The notes below the pieces were generated by a model, which did not search any database, was not told the DNA's origin, and was given only the letters and a program-made list of their open reading frames with translations. A stretch of DNA of 34,846 bases from Mesaphorura yosii (taxonomy: Eukaryota; Arthropoda; Collembola; Poduromorpha; Tullbergiidae): NCBI GenBank assembly GCA_009869945.1, contig WIXG01000592.1, forward strand, positions 1-34,846. Reading direction: 5' to 3'. Made by a program: the position numbers and the translations under genes. Position 1 is the first letter of the stretch, and each line of letters starts with the position of its first letter. Positions 8,783 through 17,555 of the stretch are shown here, piece after piece.

Positions 8783-11085
8783 ATGCGAAGTGCAGTTAAC
8801 GTAATGAATTGCGCAGTCTTGTCAGTCGTCAATAGCCTTCCGATGGCGTTCTCCATCGCGTTATTTCTTCTGCTGATCGGTACAAGGAGCCTGGCAAGCC
8901 CGCTCGTCATCAACCTCAACATCGCGCTTCGCACCTGCGAGAGGGCATACCTGCTGGTGCTGTGGCACGAAGAGCTCGACTTTTCAGAGTTTGACGTGCC
9001 CGTGGCGCTTCTCTACTCGCGGTCCTTCATTCTCGCCCCTGAGTTCAAGGGTAGGGGTCTTAGGTTAGGTGACATGCTCGTGGCTAACGGAAGTGACGCG
9101 CGCGTTCGGGCGATGCGTCAGCGTGGGCACATAAAGACCCGCGACTTCTGTGTCTTCGCCATCGCGCTGAACCCCGCCGAGAAGGTGACTGGCCACGACG
9201 GTGTTCGGCCGTCCTTGCAGCGCTCTTTGGGGGCTCTCGTTGACTACTCTACTGTGTATCTCGAGGCAACCCAGTCCTTCTCATGCCCCCTCTGCTACTG
9301 GCGGCTCCGAGAGACAAACAAGGTCAATTTCAATCTGCTGAGCACAAAAAAACTGACGACATCCTCATCGAAAGCATCCTCAGCGAAAGCGTGCCTGACG
9401 AACGAGAGGACTTGAGCTACCTCTTCACTGCCTCCACAAAGATCTGGGAGCTGACTCGGAAGGGGCAGTGGGATCTGGAGGTGGGGACACTCAGGTTCTA
9501 CTGCCAACTACATGACAAGGCCTTTTGCCTGAAAAGATCGATGGAGGCTACTGTCGGCCTGTCACGCGACGTTCTGACCGTCGCGGGAGAAGCCAACTTC
9601 CGTCGGTTCCTGGAGGTAGCCGCCATCCGTGCGTTTCTCTGCGGGGTACGCGATCGAGAAGAGTGGAATCGAGACGACCCGTACGAGTTTGATGTGCTGG
9701 TGGCGGTGGCTAATGTCGTGCTGCCCGTCAACGAGTCGAAGGGCGAGGCGGAGAGCCCGCATTGGTTCGAGCTCTGTCGCGACGTCCAACCACTCAAGGA
9801 GACGATTTTTTCCCTGGACGACGTGCTGGTCACCGAGAGCCGAAGCTTCGCCCTCGCCTCCTGTGCCCGCCTCTCTGTGGCCAGCTTCTCCTTCCGTGCC
9901 TATACCCGCCCCTTCGACATGGGCACCTGGCTCTGGCTTGGCTCGGTCCTCCTCTTCTCCGCCGGCACAGTGGCACTCCTCCTCAAATCAAGCGTCAGTC
10001 AGCCGATAAATCTGGCGTCTGCAGGTGGAGTGGCGTCGGCGTTTGGGTGTCACCTGGTGGAGCAGTCGCAGGAGCTGAGTGGGTGGGTGGGGCGTGTAGG
10101 GATCTTCCGCTTGGTGTACGGGGCGTGGTTGCTGATGGGCGTGGTTCTATGCAACGCGTACAAAGGTATCGTTACCACCGATCTGACGGTGCCGCTCGCC
10201 GACATCTACCCCGAGTCAGTCGAGGACCTCCTGCGCCACGACTTTGCAGTCCTCTCCGACCCACTCTTCAACTACACCACCTACGCGGGGCTGTACATCC
10301 GGACGCGCGAGCCCAACTACTCGCTGAGCGAGGAAGAGGAATACCTCGGCGACAAAACCGACCTTCTCCGAATTTTTGAGACGCAACTCCGACAGGACAC
10401 CGAGCTGGGCGACGCCCTCTCACGCGTGCTGGAGGCCGGCGGGGCGCAGGGCGAGGTCTGGCGGCGACTCTTCGGCCGCCTGGTTCCGCCGCTGATGTTT
10501 CACGGGCGGTCGAGGATCCTGGAGCTCAGCTGTGCTGATCGCAGCGCGTTCGTGGGATGGGCAGACGAGCTTGACGCCCGACTCCAGAGTTTCCACAGCT
10601 TCAGGGCGCCCACTAGCCATAGCGCGCCCGTGAAGCGGGGTCGGGAGCTGTTTCTGGAGACGACGCTCGTGTGGACCATGGCCACTTCGAGCCTGGGCGG
10701 CCACTTCCGTGCCCGGATGAACTGTGCGTTTCAGTCGGGGATCCTCGCCCGCCTCGGCAGTCACTGGAAGGAGGTCAAGTTGAGGGCGGACGCGGGGAAC
10801 GAGACCGAGCATACGTTGCAGGCAGTTCGGGCTCCTGAACTCGAGACTGAGGACCCCGTGCCATTGAGTTTGGGCTCCAACGTGGTGGTCGTGTTTCTCG
10901 CATACGGGGGTGGATGCCTGATCTCCCTGCTGGCTTTTCTGGTCGAGGTGTGTCATCGGAAGGGTAATGCAAGACGACCAGACTCACTGACTTTAGAATT
11001 CCAGAGTCAAGAGGCTCAGAAAAATGGAGATCGAGATGCCACGCCACGCAGTCTAGAGCAGCAAGCCAAGCCATTTGACTTTTGA
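8783..11085 (+). CDS. Ionotropic receptor (IR-like) with a -1 frame change at A7
   Basis: Two overlapping frames together make one receptor of about 767 residues, close to the 779 of its intact relative upstream. Frame one runs from 8783 and, read alone, stops at 9413-9415. Frame two carries the rest to 11085. The switch fits the run of seven A at 9346-9352, where codons ACA AAA AAA in frame one can slip back one base into ACT GAC GAC. The start may be 8783 or, more likely, the ATG at 8843, which directly precedes a signal peptide (MAFSIALFLLLIGTRSLAS). Membrane segments lie at about 380-400 (TWLWLGSVLLFSAGTVALLL), 444-463 (VYGAWLLMGVVLCNAYKG, followed by TDLTVP) and 700-722 (NVVVVFLAYGGGCLISLLAF). 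The coding sequence is clearly more GC-rich than the first receptor. The lesion may be an assembly error, a recent null allele, or recoding; everything else looks under selection. Confidence 0.75.
9361..9390 (+). repeat. 15-bp tandem duplication inside the receptor gene
   Basis: ATCCTCATCGAAAGC is followed at once by ATCCTCAGCGAAAGC, one mismatch. In the downstream frame it encodes ILIES-ILSES. It starts 8 bases after the A7 run where the two frames must join. Confidence 0.7.
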
Positions 11086-11539
11086 GCTGGGTCGAGAAGG
11101 TGGCTGACGCCTCAAGTGGCCACTCACCGCAAACTCTTCCACAGAATCACAGATCATCATCACGCACAGTAGCCCGTGAAAGTGATGCCAGTCTCAATTT
11201 CCAGTGAAAGGTGTATCACCGGTGCCGAGCAGGCACCACAGGGTTGTGATGCATACTCGTTTAATCATTCTGCTGTCACCGGCCACAAAAATTAACTACG
11301 AATCATCAAGCACTAAAGATTGCACTGATATTAGGCCAGCCGTCCGTTAATTCAGCCAGGGTCAACAACGTACGTGTTTTGAATTCCCTGAACTGTACGT
11401 TCTGATTACTACGAACCTGACCTTGGCACATGAAAATTTACCAACTTACCAATACATGATCAAACGTATTTGATAAGACTGCATTCTTTAACGTTCGTGG
11501 TAGTGCAAGAAGGGAGCCACTTCCGTGTTGAGTAGGCCT
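11086..11539. other. Intergenic region, no gene seen
   Basis: The 3' flank of the second receptor. It includes an imperfect palindromic patch near 11213-11257 (GGTGCC GAGCA GGCACC core) and no supported coding sequence. Confidence 0.45.
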
Positions 11540-12181
11540 ATGGCGGTAACTGACCAATTCTGGAAATACGATTCCATAAATGTACTGAAAACTCTATCCG
11601 TGGTATTGCAGGTAATGTCGATTCTATATTTCGGTTTCCTGTATATGAATGAATCCCATTTTCGCTGTAGGAAGGAAATTGAGGCGGTGACCTAGCTCGT
11701 TGAGCTCACAGATAAAGGGTTAAATGTGCAGCGAAAATGGGGCCAGTTGAACCATTCCAGGGCTTCATGCAAAGTTCTCGGTCTAGTACAAGAAAGCGTT
11801 GAGCAACTGTCTATGACAATGAGGTACATGACTCGCCGGTTTCCATGGCGTCAGAGTCCGTTATTGTCAGCATATCCGTTTGCTCTACGTGAGAAGTTGA
11901 AGCCGTTGTCACACAAAAGAGAAAAGGAGTTGCTTCTGGAACATATAATGTCGTATATGATTGTAAAGTGTCCGGCATATGTATTTACCCCCTATCCAGA
12001 GCCAAAACCAAAAAGTGTTTCGGCAGCACCGAGCACACCGACCGAAAGAGCTGCAAAAATGTTGCGACTGAGGTTCTTGCTAAACGTGACAGGAGGATTG
12101 ACGAGTCAACTGTTAGAAGATTTCGGGGTCTGGTACGTTTGCCCGACAGTTACATTTGCTTTATGCTGGGTAGTGAAGTGA
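11540..12181 (+). pseudogene. Unrecognised ORF interrupted by one TAG
   Basis: An ATG at 11540 opens a frame that, apart from a TAG at 11693-11695, stays open to 12181 (about 213 codons). The first part has a hydrophobic segment (LSVVLQVMSILYFGFLYM), then a charged stretch (EIEAVT, stop, LVELTDKGL), and later LLLEHIMSYMIV, which loosely recalls the pre-membrane part of the first IR-like receptor (LILSYMIV). I do not recognise the family. It may be a decayed chemoreceptor or other membrane protein, or partly chance. Confidence 0.35.
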
Positions 12182-12349
12182 TGATAATGATGATGACTCT
12201 GTTACCCTTGATCAATGGTCAAGTTCTCTGGAACGCCAATTGTCTCTCGGACTTCAAATTTACCAAAAGGAATCGTAAGTTTTGCTAGACCAATTGTGCA
12301 AAGTATCACCTATTTAGATTCTTTATTCTAAGTTTCAAGACTGGCAAAA

Positions 12350-12529
12350 ATGGCTCGCACATTTATCTCGATGCTGATCGTTCTCGCTCTTGTCGTCTGC
12401 CTCGCTGTGAAGGAATCTTCTTCTCTCGGGCTCTCAATGGCCGATCAGTGCATTCTAAATTGTGGCATTATTATTACTGACGCAAACATTCCTTGTGTCA
12501 ACAAATGCGAACGTATTCACGGCAAATAA
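12350..12529 (+). CDS. Small secreted four-cysteine peptide (59 aa)
   Basis: A short single-exon gene. ATG at 12350 (AAAAATGG, good context) begins a classical signal peptide (FISMLIVLALVVCLAV core). The predicted mature part is about 28 residues with cysteines in the pattern C-x3-C-x10-C-x3-C (residues 34, 38, 49, 53). Two C-x3-C pairs are the hallmark of helical-hairpin peptides, in which two short helices are held by two disulphides; such folds occur in antimicrobial, protease-inhibitor and venom peptides across eukaryotes. Function cannot be chosen from sequence alone. A polyadenylation signal lies 42 bases after the stop, which supports a real small transcript. It sits just upstream of another small secreted-protein gene. 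Confidence 0.6.
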   Translation: MARTFISMLIVLALVVCLAVKESSSLGLSMADQCILNCGIIITDANIPCVNKCERIHGK

Positions 12530-12570
12530 GAGCAGAAGACCAACATTGTTGCAAAGAAATGAATGGATCA

Positions 12571-12576
12571 AATAAA
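12571..12576 (+). other. Polyadenylation signal of the small peptide gene
   Basis: AATAAA 42 bases after the stop codon of the four-cysteine peptide, within a short 3' flank. Confidence 0.5.
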
Positions 12577-12715
12577 ACCGACTTGCTGCTTTGAATCATT
12601 TTTATGTGTTCTATGCCCTCGTTTTCAAGTAAAAATTCTGTACTTCGTGAAAGAAGGACATTTCCTGGGTCTCGCATTTGACAGAGTACATTGCTGCATA
12701 TTCTCTCCTGCTAAA

Positions 12716-13284
12716 ATGTTGCCAAGTATCATATTCTTGCTTGTTCTAGGAATTTTGGCCATCCGTGGCTATGAAACTGCTGCGGAAGGAACCATCGGTA
12801 AATATCTGGGTGAGTTTCACTGATCTGTATTTGGAAATCTCCACGCTTGAGTCTTTGTTTTGAGAATGTCAGCAAATTGAGGGAAAACATTTCGAATGAG
12901 TGAAAAGAAGCAAGTCGAGTTCACGTCACCGTTCTTCGGGACAGGCAAACCGTACCCATGAAACGTTGCCTGTAAATGGGACTTCATTGTAAGCCGCAGA
13001 AGTGTGCATTGGCATGAATTCATTTCAGAGTTTTATCATAGGGAGATGAATCATGCGTTCCGGAAATAACCTGCACGCAACTCGAACTCTGGCCTGGAGA
13101 AGGAGACTGCGACGAAGAACATTTCGCGGATGGAATCGGAGAAGAAATCTTATGTGGCCAAAAAGCATTTCAGGCTCCCTTCCAGGCATCCGGCACCTAC
13201 CGAGATCTTTACGTGTCGTTCAAGAGCAGTGCCGAGTCTAAGGGCATGTTCAAAGGCTTTTCCTGCCAAGTTTCATACTCATAA
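12716..13284 (+). pseudogene. Secreted CUB-domain protein broken by a single in-frame TGA
   Basis: Three exons can be joined in phase: 12716-12809 (signal peptide, donor GTGAGT), 12882-12988 and 13042-13284, with introns of 72 and 53 nt, for about 147 codons. Exons 2 and 3 together form one CUB domain: EFTSPFFGTGKPYP...NVACKWDF, the usual start with a P-Y-P turn and a Cys followed by x-W; then CVPEITCTQLELWPGEGDC; LCG; and the closing LYVSFKSS...GFSCQVS. CUB domains are extracellular beta-sandwiches for binding proteins or sugars. Read in phase, a TGA (12959-12961) falls exactly between PYP and NVAC. The exon-2 acceptor (TTGAG) is poor and a better AG nearby would add another stop. So this is a young pseudogene, a sequence error, or a recoded stop. 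The domain call is firmer than the gene's status. Confidence 0.55.
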
Positions 13285-14288
13285 AATGCTGCTGCCAAAG
13301 CTATTTCTCCAAGTCCCAACCATCGCAAAGAAGAGCTTGCGTAACGAGGTGAGCGATTCAATATGAACTGCGAGCACATAACGAGTCAATCGCAATCGTC
13401 ATATCGTCAATACCAGCAATACTTCTATGGCAAGAGAACTGTTCAAGCCAAGCAGTGATTCATGACTGGATAATCTGTGTCACGTAGATCTGCTCGCAGA
13501 TTATTGTATTATCTCTGACTATCTCGTTGTGCTGTGGATCATTCACAGCGTTAACTAAACAAATGAAGCATTTGAGCGCCAATTCTTGGACATGGCACTG
13601 AGTGGGACCCTTGCGCAGCGTAAGTGCGATAATTTAATTGCTGTTTACAAGAGATTCATTAGAAATTCAGCTATGAGCTCTGCCACCGCCAGCACTTGGA
13701 ATATCAACTTTTGTTTGGTTTACCGCCTGCCCAATTTTGAGCGGGTGACCCCATTGAACGTTTACTGAGTGTGCTATCCAACTCTATCCTTGATCTCTTG
13801 CCGTACGTTTTCCCTAGCATACCCGAGCTTTATACGGGTCACTTGTACTCCATCTCCAGTTCGTTTTCCAGTCTCGGTTGTACCTTCTGGGGTAGATAAA
13901 TTAGCAATTAGAAGACTAACTCCAGGGAAACCGACTCGTGTGCCCATACTGCATCTTGCCCAGATTTCAACTCACCGTCATCGCTGCTGCTGTCGTCTCC
14001 AGCCACGATCACACAATTGACAAACATACCCACAAGAACCACTCAGCCCCAACGTCCCCATCGCCCACTTCCAGCTGGCACTCATTCTGATTCTGATCCT
14101 GATTCTCGATGTCTCAATACATGAGTCCAACTTTCTGATAAGTCTGACTTTATTCAATGGCGGTCAGTCGGTGAATCAGAAAATTAATTCCAGCTTTGTA
14201 CGTGTGCAGTGTGTAATAATTAAGAGCTTAAAAGCTTTCTTGTCCGCGTTTTGAGTTTGGTCGGTTGCTCTGTTTACGAGAAATTGGG
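13285..14288. other. Intergenic region, no supported gene
   Basis: Lies between the CUB gene and the 3' end of the potassium channel. Short open frames (for example 13586-13768 and 13769-14020, +) have no signal or domain. A run of hydrophobic codons near 14070-14110 comes from repeated CTGATT/CTGATC and looks like low complexity. Confidence 0.45.
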
Positions 14289-16496
14289 TTAGAATCGCGT
14301 ATTGTTGGTTCGATCATGACCTTCGACCTCCTTTTCGTTTGTGAAGGTTTGCTTGGCCGACGAAAGTCTGCAGCCGCCCTCGTGCTCGCATTTGGCGTGG
14401 GCCGCCGCCACAGCCGCCTTGATCTGCTCCTTTCGCACCTGCAGCTTTCGCTGCCAGGGCCTGTTCCAGATTGTGTACTGTTTCCTCACCAGCTCAATGG
14501 CCGTCGACGTGATTGCGAGCCCGACGAGGATGTACACCGACCGCATGACTGCGAAGAGAGTGGGCGTCGTCTCGATATGCGGCGTGAGGTCCCCGAGCCC
14601 GATAGTCGTGAGCGTGATGAAGCAAAAGTAAAAGGCATCAAGGAAGGTCCATCCCTCTGCCACTTTGTACATCGCCGCCCCGATCCCGATGTACACGAAG
14701 AGGACGAGCAGGACCCCCGAGACGGAGACGGACGTCGAGACGACGAGCTGCGTGCGGTTCGCGCCCGCGCCCTTTTTCGGCTGCAGATACTTCCAGTCAA
14801 AGCGGCTCCCCACCAGCCGCCGGTACGCCCGGCTGCTCAGCCGGGCAAAGGCCTTGCCTGATTTCGAGATGGCGATGAGCATCAGCGGGATTCCGACGAG
14901 AGCGTAGAAGATGCAGAAGATTCGGCCGGCGGGGGTGTGCGGCGAAATGTTGCCGTAGCCGATTGTCGTCGTGAGCGTCACGACAAAGGCGGACGCCTTC
15001 GGGAAGAGCCCCCAGTTTGTGTCAGCGGGATCCACCGTGGAGTTGAGGTATACGCGAAGCCCACCGTTGACGAAGGCGTCCAAAGTGAGCTCGTACTCGC
15101 GAATGGCGGCGGTCGTCAGCTGCAAACGGGCGTCAGGCGACGACCCGTTGCAGAGAATCTCATCGAAGAGCCTGAGAAGCGCGCCCCGCGCCGTCTCCAG
15201 CGCGCGGTGCGTGGCGTTGATCCGTTGGAGTTCCGGCTGGCGCTCCAGTAGCTGGAAAATCTGCAAAATTCAAGCCAATCACGTTCATTTTTTATTTTCT
15301 GTTGTAGACTCTGCAAAGTTGCGGTAATTGCTTCCTTCGACATCGATTTACAACGCAAAACACGAAAAGGCGTTGTTCGTGGCATCACGAGAACTTTTAC
15401 ATGGGTATTTTAAACATTTTTGAGCAATTCTAATCGATAAATTTTCGATTAAAGTGTTGAAGAAATAAGAAATTGAGACTATTGATTTTTAAATGCTGCA
15501 GAAGGAAATTTCCGCGTGATCGTGAATAGTTTTTCAAGTTTTCCTGACTTCCTCAATTCGAATTCACTATTCAGTTTTTAATAAATAGCATTAATACTAA
15601 AACAAACCCGTTAAAGCCCGAACCGACTATCTGCAGTTTCTAATTTGCACGACACAAAAAAATTCATTAATTCAGTCCAATTCATGGAAATTAGTCAGAA
15701 TTATGTATGAAAGGAGATTAATTGTTTTGACTGCTACTGCAATGCGATGCGGCTGCCTTAAGAATTCCAGGGTCAGGCTAGAAAGCTCGAGTCCCAATGC
15801 CCTCGCTTGCTATTGCCATTACCATGTTCAAGCAATCTCGAATTGCGTTGACAAATGAGACCTGTCAAGATTGAAATCTCAGCCAGCCTAGGTTATACAT
15901 TCACATTTGGCATTTTTGCACGCGCACCTCGCAAAAAGCAAGGCTTACGCCGAGTATTTCGTGTTTTCGTGCTTGCAGTCAATAAAAACGTTTTTTCTTT
16001 CATTTTATTGTTATTATCGTTGTTTAAGTTTCTACTTTTATTGACGCCACCGCCATGAAATGGATATGGAAATGCAGCACTTGCAAGTACTGCAATTTCG
16101 GAGTAGGAGATTAAAATCTTTCTGGCTATCCGCTTTTCTATTGAGCACAAAAGGAGAGAAAAGTAGGCAGTTGACGCAATAGCCTTGGGCTCGGATTTGT
16201 ACGCCTCTTACGCAAGCAGCGAACGCCTCGAAGCTTACCCAAGCGCCGAGAAGCGAGTACACTGTGAGCGTGCCCCAGAAGAATGTGAAGCCAGTCAGGC
16301 TGATTTGCTGCTCGGGGTTGAGCTTCAGGTCGAAATCGGGGTCGTCCTCCGCTGCAGCTGCGGCTGGAGTCTGCTTTTCCGTGGTCTTAGCCTTGCGGCC
16401 AAACTCGGGTACGGAAGCCATTCCCAACTCGTTAGCGCCTGCACTGTTCCGGGCTTTGGCTTCGGGCCGCTCTGGCTCGGGTGAGACGTTCACCAT
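14289..16496 (-). CDS. Two-pore domain potassium channel (K2P/TWIK family), 2 exons
   Basis: A plasma-membrane K+ leak channel that sets resting potential. Exons: 16496-16239 (86 codons) and 15260-14289, separated by a 978-nt intron; the join (donor GTAAGC, acceptor TTTTGCAG) creates LLGAW-IFQLLE, the expected end of the first membrane helix with the conserved E. Total 409 residues. Helix M1 is at about 67-91, then a glycosylated extracellular cap (two sequons in exon 2), first selectivity filter TTTIGYG (GYG 187-189), second filter TTIGLGD (GLG 307-309), and M4 SVYILVGLAITSTAIEL. The two filters as GYG and GLG are standard for the family. The start is the ATG in AGAATGG; a GTG 30 bases upstream is in frame but less likely. 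The N-terminus is Ala/Pro/Glu-rich. The subfamily cannot be fixed by eye. Confidence 0.9.
15261..16238 (-). other. Large intron 1 of the potassium channel gene
   Basis: At 978 nt this is by far the longest intron in the window; most others are 50-100 nt. It is AT-rich, and open frames in it have no recognisable content. A long first intron often holds regulatory elements, but none can be named here. Confidence 0.7.
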
Positions 16497-17555
16497 TCTG
16501 GCGCTGACGCTGGCGCTTGTTTGCACTGCACTGCACGTTTGCCTGCCTTTTGCTGTTCGGAAGCTAAACTACGAATACGACTGAAGAGCGTCTGAAACCC
16601 GTTTCGATTTTGGTCTGGCTCCGGCTTGGCTGTAGCGGAAAAAACTTTGCGTTGTTTTGCTTTTCGGGATGTATCCCGTCTACCCGTCTTCGTCGTCACG
16701 CGCTTTATGGCAAAACTTTTCGTATTTCTTTCTTATTCATTTCATTCGTGATAAGTTTCTTGCAATTTCTAGGCTGGCACTTTATTGCATGCAATGTGGC
16801 GGATCGGAGAAGGCGGAAATGAAATGAAATTTGTCAACTCGAATCCGACTCAGAACTCACAACCAGTTTTCTATTAATGTTATTTCAAGAAATTTGCACG
16901 CGACTCGACACCCGATTTTTTATTGGCTTTGACACAAATCGGCACGTACAAAGAAATGGCAAGTCTCCAAAGATGTTTTGATGTGCGGCGGTGGCGAAGT
17001 TGTCAATTGAAGTCAGTTTTCTTGGATTTGTATTTCGCCTGTCAGCTCGTCAACTTGCATTGTGCACGGAATGCAGCTGTTTCGCAGTGAATTACGCGGG
17101 CCCGCACGGGAAAGCAACAATGTCAGTGCCCAGTGCACTCGCATTACAACAATGCGAGTGCTTGAATTGAGTCGAGGGATATTATGAGACGGAGAAAGAC
17201 ATAGCAAAGACCCTTCTGCAATATTCTGAACAAAATTTATTAAAAATTCCAAGCCTGTATTGCAAATTCAAGTAGTACGAGCACATTTTAATTTTAATTT
17301 TTTACATTTTGGTTTCTGAAACATGTGTACGCTTACGCTACGAGAAGATGAGATAAGAAACGTACGCACGGAGTGCTAACTGTAAGTGAGATAAGAGAAC
17401 GAGACCTCTGAACAGAATTTGGAATTGCAATTAAATATTAAAGGTGGTTACAGGAGCCTTAAATTACATTACAACTTCCGTTAAAAGCCTGAATCTTAAT
17501 CTTAATCTACTTGACAAATCACGTGTTGTTTAGTTGTTTTGCTGCCTGCCGAAGA
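16497..17555. other. Intergenic region between channel 5' end and SMC1 3' end
   Basis: It should contain the channel promoter and the SMC1 3' UTR. TTTATT at 17236-17241 (AATAAA on the minus strand), about 315 bases past the SMC1 stop, is a possible polyadenylation signal. A perfect hairpin lies at 17135-17161 (listed separately). No coding sequence is supported. Confidence 0.45.
17135..17161. repeat. Perfect 11-bp inverted repeat with 5-base loop
   Basis: GCACTCGCATT, loop ACAAC, AATGCGAGTGC: all 11 pairs match. The stem is too short for an ordinary microRNA precursor. It could be a protein site or a fold in the SMC1 3' UTR, or chance. Confidence 0.6.

Noticed and set aside
9762..10956. Long frames on both strands in the second receptor
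   Set aside because: GC-rich coding sequence gives long shadow frames; only the receptor frame has membrane segments and family motifs.
14265..14861. 198-codon plus-strand frame over the potassium channel
   Set aside because: Arg/Asp-rich antisense shadow of the channel's second exon, which has both selectivity filters.
15855..16150. Open frames in the channel's large intron
   Set aside because: No domain, no splice sites that connect them in phase to the channel.
17135..17161. Pre-microRNA hairpin
   Set aside because: An 11-bp stem with a 5-base loop is too short for a standard precursor; kept only as an inverted repeat.
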